Below are positions 18,329 to 26,069 of a stretch of DNA of 46,340 nucleotides, piece by piece. Under the pieces are notes generated by a model. It searched no databases, was not told the DNA's origin, and was given only the letters and a program-made list of their open reading frames with translations. Position 1 is the first letter of the stretch. Every line of letters begins with the position of its first letter. The stretch covers positions 1 through 46,340 of the forward strand of contig CAZTCD010000019.1 in NCBI GenBank assembly GCA_964612065.1. The letters are read 5' to 3'. The position numbers were made by a program, and so were the translations under genes. The stretch is from JAKFYM01 sp964612065 (lineage in GTDB: Bacteria > Bdellovibrionota > UBA1018 > CAIPTA01).

Positions 18329-18621
18329 TGGGATTTATCCATCCTGTTCTGGGAGTCGAGAAGGCGCTTGTCCAGATCGAGCTGCCACTGGTGCAGCTCG
18401 CTGAAGGCACTGTCCTTCTGTTGGGTGAGGTAGGCGGAATAAGGCTTGCGGCTTTTGCCTTCCACGAGGGCGCCTTCAAAATCCACCACAGTGGATTTCT
18501 TGTATTTAGGCGCAGCATGAGCAGCAGGTGCGGCCAGCGGGCTCAGCAATAGAAAGAGGGCCAGGCGCGAAAATCCGCGACTACAAACCTTGCGGCAATG
18601 TTTCCAAAAGTTAATCATCAT
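18325..18621 (-). CDS. Small exported protein leading the Glt-like cluster
   Basis: 98 residues. Basic N-terminus and a hydrophobic stretch (LALFLLLSPLAAPAAHA) form a signal peptide; the mature part is short, helical and charged (SELHQWQLDLDKRLLDSQNRMD). I chose the first ATG at 18621; a TTG at 18627 is also in frame. The stop overlaps the FHA-TonB start (ATGA), so the pair is coupled. No family recognised; a small periplasmic or outer-membrane accessory of the cluster is likely from position. Confidence 0.7.
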   Translation of the reverse strand: MMINFWKHCRKVCSRGFSRLALFLLLSPLAAPAAHAAPKYKKSTVVDFEGALVEGKSRKPYSAYLTQQKDSAFSELHQWQLDLDKRLLDSQNRMDKSQ

Positions 18622-18714
18622 TAACAATCTTAACTTAACATACCAAAATGGTCAATATTCCTTTGGCTCTATCGAAACCTCCTTAAATTCGGATATTTAG
18701 TCTAGAATCTTTAG

Positions 18715-20358
18715 ATGGATTCTGAGCCAGGCGCAAAAAAACGGGGCTTTTACGGGGCCACGGCTATCATGGCCTCGAGCACCTTCCTGTCCCGTGTACT
18801 GGGACTCCTTCGGGAAACGGTATTCGCCGCCTTTTTCGGGGCCGGTAATGCCACCGATGCTTTTCAGATCGCATTCCGGATCCCCAATCTCTTACGTGAC
18901 CTGTTTGCGGAAGGGGCCATGAGCTCGGCCCTCGTGCCCGTTTATACGCGTCTCCAGAAGGAAAGGGGCGAAGAGGCGGGGTGGAAGCTCACCAATAATG
19001 TGATCACCAGCCTCGCTATCCTCACGATCATCATTTCTGTGGCAGGGATTCTGCTGGCGGATCCTCTCGTGAGTTTGTTCGCTGGCGGCTTCAAAGAGGT
19101 GCCCGGCAAGCACGAGATGACGGTGCATATGACCCGGATCCTCTGGCCCTTCTTTCCCCTCGTGGTGATGGCCGCGGTTTGGATGGGGGTGCTGAATTCC
19201 CGTGAGATATTCGGCATACCCGCCCTCGCGCCGAGTTTTTTCAACGTGGTGAGCATATTGAGCGCATTTACTATCTGCCCACTGGTGGCTCATTTCAGCG
19301 GCTATCCTGCCATTTATGGAATGGCGATCGGTGCCACTCTGGGCGGGCTCGCCCAGTGGGTGGTGCAGCTGCCCGCTCTTAGAAAAGAGGGCTTTCGCTA
19401 TCGGCCGGTGCTTGAGTTAAAGGATCCCTCCCTCAGGAGGATGGTTACGCTTATGGGAGCGGGCACCTTCTCTCTCGCGGCCACGCAGGTAAATGTGCTG
19501 GTGAGCACTTCGCTGGCAGCCGGGCAGGGGGAAGGGGCGGTGAGCTGGCTCTATTATGCTTTTCGGCTGATGCAGTTTCCGATCGGGGTGTTTGCCGTGG
19601 CCATTTCCGTGGCCAATCTCACCAGGGTTTCCAGAGAGGCGGCTTCAGGTGATCTGAAGGCGGTTTGCGATTCCCTGCGGGACGCGATTCGCACGGTGAT
19701 CGTGCTAACTGTTCCCAGCGCGGTGGGCCTGGCGGTGCTTGGAGTGCCGATTGTATCGGTGATCTATGAGCGGGGGCATTTTCTATCGTCAGACACCTTC
19801 CAAACGTCGATGGCGTTGGCGGCTTATTCCGTGGGGCTCAGCGCTTATTCTGCCAATCGGGTGATGGTGCCCATGCTGTACAGCCTAGGCCGGCCGAGGG
19901 CGGCGGTTTGGAGCAGTGCGCTTGGAATGATGCTGAATGTGGGATTTTGCCTCATTCTAGTGCGTTCTATGGGCTTTCAAGGCCTGGCGCTGGCGATGTC
20001 GATTGCGGCGCTGGCGAATACCGCATTGCTTCTCGGAATTTTGCAGTCGATTATTAAACAAATCGAATTTAAAAATATCCTGAATTGCTTCCTGAAAACA
20101 CTATGTGCTTCTGTGTTTATGGCTATTTTTGTCTATGTTTTTCTTGGGTTTTTAGACGCACAACCCTTCCGCCCAATTCTCTTGACGGGGGTATGGTATA
20201 AGGCTAACTTTGCAGCGCGCCTCACTTTTTTACTCATAGCGATGGGAATCGGAGTGTCCGTTTTCGCGCTTTCGGCGAAGATTTTGAGGTTGCAAGAACT
20301 GGAGCGAATCCAAGGTCTGTTATGGAAACGATTAAAAATACGCAAGGACTCGGAATGA
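18715..20358 (+). CDS. murJ: Lipid II flippase MurJ (MviN)
   Basis: 547 residues of the MOP exporter superfamily, with about 14 membrane segments. It flips lipid II across the inner membrane for peptidoglycan synthesis. The N-terminus shows the MurJ signature FLSRVLGLLRETVFAAFFGA, NATDAFQIAFRIPNLLRDLF, EGAMSSALVPVY. Charged residues in the early helices, needed for transport, are retained. A 93-base region separates it from the divergent Glt-like cluster, so the two may share a promoter region. The stop overlaps the next gene (ATGA). Confidence 0.95.
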   Translation: MDSEPGAKKRGFYGATAIMASSTFLSRVLGLLRETVFAAFFGAGNATDAFQIAFRIPNLLRDLFAEGAMSSALVPVYTRLQKERGEEAGWKLTNNVITSLAILTIIISVAGILLADPLVSLFAGGFKEVPGKHEMTVHMTRILWPFFPLVVMAAVWMGVLNSREIFGIPALAPSFFNVVSILSAFTICPLVAHFSGYPAIYGMAIGATLGGLAQWVVQLPALRKEGFRYRPVLELKDPSLRRMVTLMGAGTFSLAATQVNVLVSTSLAAGQGEGAVSWLYYAFRLMQFPIGVFAVAISVANLTRVSREAASGDLKAVCDSLRDAIRTVIVLTVPSAVGLAVLGVPIVSVIYERGHFLSSDTFQTSMALAAYSVGLSAYSANRVMVPMLYSLGRPRAAVWSSALGMMLNVGFCLILVRSMGFQGLALAMSIAALANTALLLGILQSIIKQIEFKNILNCFLKTLCASVFMAIFVYVFLGFLDAQPFRPILLTGVWYKANFAARLTFLLIAMGIGVSVFALSAKILRLQELERIQGLLWKRLKIRKDSE

Positions 20359-20816
20359 AGACCTCAGGCCGCGGCACTAATATCGAGACGATCAAGTTGC
20401 TCGCCCAGAGCGTGGTGCGCCGACTGGAATCCCAGAAGATGATCGCGATCATTCGTGAGCAACGAAATGAGCTCTGCGATGATCTTGCTGCCTTTTTGGC
20501 TCCCCATATTCTCACCCAAGAGGATATGGAAAAGAGCGTGATGGATTCGATCGGCGAGAAAAACGAGATGCTCGACGAGCTTCGTTTGTCGGGAGGCGAA
20601 GCCTACCGCACCTTGAAGCAAAGCTGGCTTTCGAAATACGGTGAGAACGAAGTGGATGGTCTTTATTTCCAGGAGCCGGTGAAATACACGGCCGACCGGG
20701 TGATCAAGTACCTCCTGAAGTCGGATTTCATCGATGAAGTTTTCGCGGATGACCTTACGCTGGAGCGAGCGATCGTTTCCACCATCGCGGGCTTCCGCCG
20801 CGCCAAGCTGCACTGA
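20355..20816 (+). CDS. DUF507-like protein
   Basis: 153 residues, soluble and helical. The pattern NIETIKLLAQSVVRRLESQKMI followed by long amphipathic helices resembles DUF507 proteins, and a second similar segment (KYTADRVIKYLLKSDFIDEV) occurs near residue 105, as if the unit were repeated. Function is unknown in the family. I chose the ATG at 20355, which overlaps the murJ stop; an in-frame ATG at 20322 would lie deep inside murJ. The coupling to murJ suggests co-expression only. The family call is by eye and moderate. Confidence 0.65.
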   Translation: MKTSGRGTNIETIKLLAQSVVRRLESQKMIAIIREQRNELCDDLAAFLAPHILTQEDMEKSVMDSIGEKNEMLDELRLSGGEAYRTLKQSWLSKYGENEVDGLYFQEPVKYTADRVIKYLLKSDFIDEVFADDLTLERAIVSTIAGFRRAKLH

Positions 20817-20883
20817 TCGGCGAAAAGCCGCGCACTCAAGAACGTCAGCGTCGATAAACTCCCTAGATGAATTTGGGTAGAAG

Positions 20884-21007
20884 TCGACGTTTATAAATAC
20901 GCAAGATCAAGGCGTCCGAAGCCGAGCCAGCCGTGAAGCGCCCTTAAGGGGCGCTGGAACGGGGGCTTGGCGAGGCAACGATGAGATTGCGTATTTATAA
21001 ACGTCGA
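20884..21007. repeat. Large inverted repeat, 21-bp perfect arms
   Basis: Bases 20884-20904 and 20987-21007 are exact reverse complements over 21 bases, separated by 82 bases. The arms contain the A/T-rich core TTTATAAATACG. The imperfect pairing continues inward (AGCC/GGCT segments), and the centre holds a small GC hairpin around AGCGCCC/GGGGCGCT (20937-20955). The whole can fold into a stem-loop of about 124 bases. It lies between the end of the DUF507-like gene and the convergent protease gene, next to a terminator. It could be a MITE-like or REP-like element or a small RNA. Confidence 0.75.
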
Positions 21008-21016
21008 TAAAAAAAT

Positions 21017-21047
21017 AAGGCCGCTGGGAGTATCTCCCGCGGCCTTT
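21017..21047. terminator. Rho-independent terminator, probably bidirectional
   Basis: The stem AAGGCCGC/GCGGCCTT with a GGGAG/CTCCC inner part lies between the convergent DUF507-like and protease genes. Short A and T runs flank it on both sides, so it can serve both strands. A second hairpin, AAACATTCC/GGAATGTTT, follows at 21048-21070. Confidence 0.7.
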
Positions 21048-21083
21048 AAACATTCCCCCCCGGAATGTTTTCGATTCTTTGGA

Positions 21084-22691
21084 CTAGATTCCTACAGCCT
21101 CGAAGCTCTCGCTTACGGCCCGGCAATCCGAGCTGCCACGACCGTAAAGGGTGGCGCATGCCGCTTCGGTTTGTGCTCTAGCATCCTGGAAAGTGGAGCT
21201 GGAGCGAAGGAGCTGGGTGAGGGTGAGGAAGTAGATTTTGCCGAGGCGCTCGAGGCCGATACGCTTGGCAAGCAATACGGCAGCCTTGTTGGGAATGCCT
21301 GAATTGGTGTGCACTCCGCAAGAGTCGTTGAAGCGGTGGCACTGTTCTCCGCGGAACTTGAAGTCCCTGGTGTGTGCTACCTCAGGGTTTTCCATGTCGC
21401 GGATGAAGCTGCGGCCATCGCGGAAAAGGTCGCGGCCGATTTTCCAGTCGCCGGAGCGAGAGGAGCGGAAGGCCACGAGCTTGCCGAATACGTCGGAATA
21501 GCTTTCATTCAGTGCGCCCGACTCGGAGGCATAAACCAAAGCAGCCGTGTTTGCGGTGATGCCGTGGGTGATCTCGTGGGCAACCACGTCGAGAGACGAG
21601 GCGAAGTCGTTGTACTGGCGGCCATCGCCCATGCCGTAGAGCATGATACGGCGGTCGTTATACCAGGCGGCATTGCGGAAGCCCGCACCACCGAAGTTTA
21701 CCACTGAGCGGATCGTGGATCCCCGGCCATCCACCGAGTTTCTGCGGTGTGTGCTGGAGAAGTAGTCGTAAACTTTGCCGGAATTGTTCCAGGCGGAAAG
21801 GGCGGAAGCCATTACATCGGGGGCGAGCTCGCGGCAGGCGCTATTGCTCGCTGAAGGATTGCTCCAACGATCCCAGAACTGGAATCCACCGGAGCTATCG
21901 CAGCCCGAATCGGAATAGAGCGTGGTGAACTTGGAATTGATCATCCGCTCATCGGCATTCGTTACGATCTCCATATCGTCGCGGGAGCCGGTGCCAGACA
22001 TCACTGTACGGCTAGCGGCGGTATGCACGTTCGTGAGCACGAGTACTTCCTGGCCGGAATTGGCGTCGATATAGTGTACGTCGCTGGAAAGGGCGTCTAG
22101 GTCTACCACTTTCACGGAATAAACAAGGCGGGCTTCCTTGCCGGCGCTTTCGCCTACGGCCAGCACTTTCAGCTCAGGGGTTTCGGCTTTCAGGGCCGAA
22201 CCGCGGTAGGAACTGAAGGCGATCTTGGCAGCTTCCTGAGAAGGAAGCTGCACCTGCAGATTCAAGTGGGTAAGAGGAGTGGCGTCCGCATTGGCGAATA
22301 GAACCTTTCCTTCTTTAAGGTGTACCAGGGCCTCTCCGCCGAGAACTTCGAGTCCGTTCCAGGTTTTGGAAACGCGGTGGGTTTCGAGCTCGTCGGACTT
22401 GGCTACCACGGGATCGCCCCAGGCGATGCTGAGTGAGTTCGTGGCAAGGAGAGAGCTGTTGGCGTTCAGGAAAGAAAGTACCTTGCCGCGAAGGTCTTCT
22501 GGCTTGTGATCGAGATCAAACACACCGAAGCCGGGCACCGACGCGGTGGGAGAAGATCCCAGGTCCAAGGAATTTACCCATTTTCCGTTCAGGTAAATTT
22601 TGCCGGAGGCATTTGCTTCGGTCGCAAAACCGAGGGCTAAAACACTGAGAACACTGGCAATAAGTTCCAATCTACGCACTGTTGGTCGCAT
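21084..22691 (-). CDS. Secreted M4 (thermolysin-like) metalloprotease
   Basis: 535 residues. A signal peptide (LIASVLSVLALGFATEANA) leads into an FTP/PepSY propeptide region (about 40-215), then the M4 catalytic domain. The zinc motif is VVAHEITHG (HEXXH) near residue 370, with the third ligand in ALNESYSDVFG; the C-terminal domain has SGIPNKAAVLLAKRIGLERLG. Active residues look intact, so this should be an exported, self-processing protease. Predatory bacteria typically secrete such enzymes to degrade prey protein. I chose the ATG at 22691 because GGAGGGGG sits 8 bases upstream; a start at 22706 would lie before that site. Confidence 0.93.
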   Translation of the reverse strand: MRPTVRRLELIASVLSVLALGFATEANASGKIYLNGKWVNSLDLGSSPTASVPGFGVFDLDHKPEDLRGKVLSFLNANSSLLATNSLSIAWGDPVVAKSDELETHRVSKTWNGLEVLGGEALVHLKEGKVLFANADATPLTHLNLQVQLPSQEAAKIAFSSYRGSALKAETPELKVLAVGESAGKEARLVYSVKVVDLDALSSDVHYIDANSGQEVLVLTNVHTAASRTVMSGTGSRDDMEIVTNADERMINSKFTTLYSDSGCDSSGGFQFWDRWSNPSASNSACRELAPDVMASALSAWNNSGKVYDYFSSTHRRNSVDGRGSTIRSVVNFGGAGFRNAAWYNDRRIMLYGMGDGRQYNDFASSLDVVAHEITHGITANTAALVYASESGALNESYSDVFGKLVAFRSSRSGDWKIGRDLFRDGRSFIRDMENPEVAHTRDFKFRGEQCHRFNDSCGVHTNSGIPNKAAVLLAKRIGLERLGKIYFLTLTQLLRSSSTFQDARAQTEAACATLYGRGSSDCRAVSESFEAVGI

Positions 22692-23040
22692 AAAATCCCC
22701 CTCCATGAAACCGTGTTTCTTAGAGCAGGTCCCGTGCCAGTTTGGAAAGGGTAGAAATTACGAATACTTCTAAAATCGTGGGGCTAGAGGGGCAGAAAAC
22801 CTTATAAAAACCTACACGGTTTTGTGTGAGTGGTTAGAAAAAAGGATTCTTGCGGTGCAATAATGCGCCTAATGCACCTTGTTGATTTCGTTAGCCAACT
22901 TTAGAATGGAAGAGTGGTTGGGAGGTCTCATTGGAAGAGACTTTGATTCAAGCATTTCTTCATCTTTCTCTAAACTTCCCTGCGACTTCGACCGTAAAGC
23001 CATCGTTAACCTCTCATCGGAGAGACACGGGAGCGAATTC
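22692..23040. other. Divergent intergenic region between protease and glycine-rich genes
   Basis: This 349-base stretch must contain the promoters of both flanking genes. I see an inverted repeat GGTGCA ... TGCACC at about 22854-22877, a possible operator, and AT-rich tracts near 22760-22850. Short overlapping ORFs here lack Shine-Dalgarno sites. I could not pick a clear -35/-10 pair. Confidence 0.4.
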
Positions 23041-25077
23041 ATGAAGACTGTCGTTTTTGCGTTGATAATGTCGTTAGCAATGAGCCCGATGGCTGCCGCG
23101 GATAAATCCGAAGCCGCGCAGCGAGCCGCCGAGCGCAGAGTGGATCGCATCCAGGAGGAAATTTCCGACCTGCAGCGCGAGCAACGCAAACTGAAGGGTG
23201 ATTTGAAGCGCCTAGCTTCGGAGCGAAGAGCAGCCGAGATCGCCTGGAAAACATGCGACTCCCGCCTGAAAGCTTTTGAGCGCAGCCTACCAAGCCCCAA
23301 GAATTTTACACCAGAAGATGGGCGCCGCCTCGAATCCATGAAGCAAGAGTGCGCAGAGAAGCACGAAACCTTCCAGAGAATTGCCGCCGAGTTTGATAGC
23401 GCCTCCTCGGGCGATCTGGCGGCTCGCGATGAGATCAAGCGCCTCAAGAAAAATCTCGACCGCGCTCAGGATCAGGCTGATCGCGCCGGCAAAGAAGAAG
23501 ATTGCGACGATTGCGGCAAAAAAGGCAAGAAAGCCCACAAGACCACGAGCGGCTGGGACGGCTTCGCTAACGTGATCCGCGCAGTGACTCCTCTTGGCCT
23601 CGGTGCGATGGGCCTCTACGGCGGCATCAAGGCGATGAACCTTCAGAGCGATGACTACGGCCTCTACGCCAATATGATGGCCCAGAACGGCCTTCCCTTC
23701 GCGCCTCCTCCGGCTAACGGATATGGAGGCGTGCTCGGCGCGGCTCTTGGCCCGGCCTGGATGGCTTCGATGATGATGAACGGCTACGGCGGCTTCGGCG
23801 GCGGTGGCTTTGGAGGCGGCGGCTTCGGCTTCGGCATGGGCGGCTTTCCAGGCGGCGGCTATCCCGGCATGGGCATGATGGGAGGCGCTTTCATCGGTGG
23901 TATGGGCGGAGCCTTTATCGGCGGCATGGGCAGCGCTTTCACTGGCGGTTATCCCGGCGGCATGATGGGCTTCCCTGGTGGCTTCGGCGGCTACCCCGGT
24001 GCCTTCGTTGGCGGCATGGGTGGCGCTTTCATGGGCGGCTATCCTGGCGGCATGATGGGCTTCCCTGGTGGTATTGGCGGATTCCCCGGTGCTTTCGTGG
24101 GCGGTATGGGTGGAGCTTTCGTGGGAGGCATCGGTGGCGCTTTCACCGGCGGTTATCCGGGTGGCTTCCCTGGTGGATTCGGTATGGTTGGGTTTCCTGG
24201 CGGAATCGGCGGCGGCTGTGGATTTCCTGGCGGAATCGGCGGCGGTGGCTGTGGATTTCCTGGCGGGATCGGCGGCGGCTATCCTGGCGGATTCGGAATC
24301 GGCGCAGGCTTCCCTGGTGGATTTCCAGGCGGAATCGGCGGCGGATTTCCTGGAGGCTATCCTGGAATGCCTTTCCCTGGCGGTTACAATCCTTATGCTA
24401 TGGCTCAATTCAATCCCTGGCTGCGTGGGTGTGGCCCGGGTGTTCCTGGTTATCCTGGAATGCCCGGTATGCCCGGTTATCCTTATCCAGGTGGCTTTCC
24501 TGGCGGAGCGCCTTTCCCTGGAGCCTATCCCGGTGGATTCCCTGGCGGAGCGCCTTTCCCTGGAGCCTATCCCGGTGGATTCCCTGGCGGTAGTTGCGGG
24601 CCTTATGGCTGCGCAGGAACCTCTCCCTATGGCTTCCCTGGAAACCAGTATCCCTACGCGAACCCTTGGGGCCAGCAGGGAATGAATCCGAACTGCTACG
24701 GCGGAATGTGTAACTACAATCCGTGGTCGTCGAATATGTACAACCAGTACAATGGCGGCGGGATGGCGGATTTCTACGCTAACCAGCAGGCTCAGATCGG
24801 AGCGCAGATCCGTCAGATGCAACAAGGAGCGATCAATGCTCAGGATGCTCAGGTGGCACAGCGCGCTCTCTATGAGTCTCAAATGCGCTACCAGCAGGTG
24901 CTCGGTAATATGAGCGGTGGTGGCTACTACGGCGGTGGTGGCTACTACGGCGGCGGCGGCTACTATGGTGGTGGTTATGCGGGTGGATACGGTGGTGGCT
25001 ACGGCTATGGTGGCGGCTACTTCCCCGCGGGTGGGGTGGTGAATAATCCTCCCGCCAATAACGGAACGCGGCAGTAG
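23041..25077 (+). CDS. Secreted coiled-coil, glycine-rich repeat protein
   Basis: 678 residues. A signal peptide (VVFALIMSLAMSPMAAA) is followed by a long charged coiled coil (about 22-155), a CDDCGKKGKK Cys motif, and then a low-complexity Gly/Pro/Phe/Tyr region (about 248-525) made of units such as GGFPGAFVGGMGGAF and GGFPGGAPFPGAY. It ends with a Gln/Asn-rich part and a GYYGGGG tail. The ATG at 23041 has GGGAG upstream; extending it back to 22879 would put a non-signal leader in front. The shape suggests a surface fibre, adhesin or matrix protein, but no function is known to me. A 42-base exact tandem duplication occurs inside at 24499-24582. Confidence 0.8.
   Translation: MKTVVFALIMSLAMSPMAAADKSEAAQRAAERRVDRIQEEISDLQREQRKLKGDLKRLASERRAAEIAWKTCDSRLKAFERSLPSPKNFTPEDGRRLESMKQECAEKHETFQRIAAEFDSASSGDLAARDEIKRLKKNLDRAQDQADRAGKEEDCDDCGKKGKKAHKTTSGWDGFANVIRAVTPLGLGAMGLYGGIKAMNLQSDDYGLYANMMAQNGLPFAPPPANGYGGVLGAALGPAWMASMMMNGYGGFGGGGFGGGGFGFGMGGFPGGGYPGMGMMGGAFIGGMGGAFIGGMGSAFTGGYPGGMMGFPGGFGGYPGAFVGGMGGAFMGGYPGGMMGFPGGIGGFPGAFVGGMGGAFVGGIGGAFTGGYPGGFPGGFGMVGFPGGIGGGCGFPGGIGGGGCGFPGGIGGGYPGGFGIGAGFPGGFPGGIGGGFPGGYPGMPFPGGYNPYAMAQFNPWLRGCGPGVPGYPGMPGMPGYPYPGGFPGGAPFPGAYPGGFPGGAPFPGAYPGGFPGGSCGPYGCAGTSPYGFPGNQYPYANPWGQQGMNPNCYGGMCNYNPWSSNMYNQYNGGGMADFYANQQAQIGAQIRQMQQGAINAQDAQVAQRALYESQMRYQQVLGNMSGGGYYGGGGYYGGGGYYGGGYAGGYGGGYGYGGGYFPAGGVVNNPPANNGTRQ
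24499..24582 (+). repeat. Exact 42-bp tandem duplication inside the glycine-rich gene
   Basis: Bases 24499-24540 are repeated without change at 24541-24582, in frame, encoding two PGGAPFPGAYPGGF units. The identity suggests a recent or slipping-prone duplication in the repeat region. Confidence 0.9.
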
Positions 25078-25094
25078 CGAAGCTGTTCAAAAGC

Positions 25095-25130
25095 AAAACG
25101 CCTCCTGGTTAAAACAGGAGGCGTTTTTAA
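25095..25130. terminator. Bidirectional rho-independent terminator
   Basis: The stem AACGCCTCCTG/CAGGAGGCGTT is flanked by A and T runs and lies between the convergent glycine-rich gene and the thioredoxin gene, so it can end both transcripts. Confidence 0.9.
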
Positions 25131-25152
25131 TTTCCCTACAAGAAAGCCGGGG

Positions 25153-25590
25153 TCAGCCGTTCTCTTCCGCCCAGGCTACGAAATCCTCGAGGGGAAGCGC
25201 TCCTGAGAGGCGCGCTTTTTCCAACCCACCAGAGAAGATGATCAAGGTAGGAATGCTCCTGATGCCATAGGCACTGCCCGCCAGCTGGTGCTGCTCGGTA
25301 TTGAGCTTGGCGAAGGTGAATCGGGAAGAAAGGCGGCGAGCGGCTTGCTGGTAGGCCGGCGCAAAGGCCTTACAGGGGCCGCACCAGGGGGCCCAGAAAT
25401 CGCAGATCACAGGGACGGGGCTTTTCTCGATGAGCGTCTTGAGCCCCGTTCCGCTCACTTCCGCCACACCGAAATGAAGAGGCAATGTGGTTTTGCAGCT
25501 TCCGCAGATAGGCTCTTTAGAGGCGGAGTTTTCCCAACTCACCCGGTTCAGCTTTCCGCAGCTGGCGCAGGGCACGTAGGTGTAGTCCAT
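25153..25590 (-). CDS. trxC: Thioredoxin-2 (TrxC-like)
   Basis: 145 residues. An N-terminal zinc ribbon (CASC and CGSC pairs, about residues 8-33) precedes a thioredoxin fold with the active site FWAPWCGPCK (about 70-79) and the cis-Pro in IRSIPTLIIF. This is the thioredoxin-2 layout, which in other bacteria reduces protein disulfides under oxidative stress. It is the last gene of the riboflavin operon, 27 bases after ribH. The ligand Cys residues and active-site Cys pair are all present. Confidence 0.93.
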   Translation of the reverse strand: MDYTYVPCASCGKLNRVSWENSASKEPICGSCKTTLPLHFGVAEVSGTGLKTLIEKSPVPVICDFWAPWCGPCKAFAPAYQQAARRLSSRFTFAKLNTEQHQLAGSAYGIRSIPTLIIFSGGLEKARLSGALPLEDFVAWAEENG

Positions 25591-25617
25591 TACATTCTCC
25601 TTTCGGGAAAAATTCGC

Positions 25618-26043
25618 TTAAATGCTCTTGAGTAAAGTCGCCGTCTCCCAGCAAGCGGCAGCGGCCTCTATGCCTTTGTTGTGGGCATCATTTCTGGATC
25701 GATCGAAAGCCTGGCCTTCGGTAACGGTAGTGAGCACGCCGAAGCTGATAGGCTTGCTGGTTTCGAGGCCCGCCTGCAGGATGCCCATGGTGGCCGCGAG
25801 GCTGATGAATTCAAAGTGCATTGTATCGCCCTTGATCACGCAGCCCAGGCAGATCACCCCGGAGTATTTTTTCTTCGAAGCGAGCTTCTTGGCGATCAAC
25901 GGAAGCTCGAAAGCTCCCGGGGCGTAAAAGATATCCGAAGAGGCGAGCTTGATTTTTTTCTCTGCGAGGAATTTTTTGGCGCCTCCCAAGAGGCCATCAG
26001 TAACTTCCGTATTGAATCTGCTCACCACAATCGCGAATCGCAT
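25618..26043 (-). CDS. ribH: 6,7-dimethyl-8-ribityllumazine synthase
   Basis: 141 residues, slightly shorter than usual but with the core motifs YAPGAFELPLIAKKL, GCVIKGDTMHFEF (catalytic His) and AHNKGIEAA. It joins the pyrimidine amine and dihydroxybutanone phosphate to make lumazine in riboflavin synthesis. It lies 26 bases after ribBA and 27 before trxC in one minus-strand operon. Family members usually assemble into pentamers or 60-mers. Confidence 0.95.
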   Translation of the reverse strand: MRFAIVVSRFNTEVTDGLLGGAKKFLAEKKIKLASSDIFYAPGAFELPLIAKKLASKKKYSGVICLGCVIKGDTMHFEFISLAATMGILQAGLETSKPISFGVLTTVTEGQAFDRSRNDAHNKGIEAAAACWETATLLKSI

Positions 26044-26069
26044 TCAGGGTCCTTTGCTAAGGGTGTGAA

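Noticed and set aside
17582..18433. A 283-residue plus-strand frame over the FHA-TonB gene
   Set aside because: The minus strand has clear FHA and TonB-like domains.
22879..23040. An N-terminal extension of the glycine-rich protein by 54 residues
   Set aside because: The ATG at 23041 has a ribosome site and is followed by a proper signal peptide, which the extension would bury.
23287..24882. A 531-residue open frame on the minus strand inside the glycine-rich gene
   Set aside because: Its Ala/Ser/Thr/His-rich composition is the mirror of Gly/Pro codons on the plus strand; no ribosome site or domain, and the plus gene has a signal peptide and good start.
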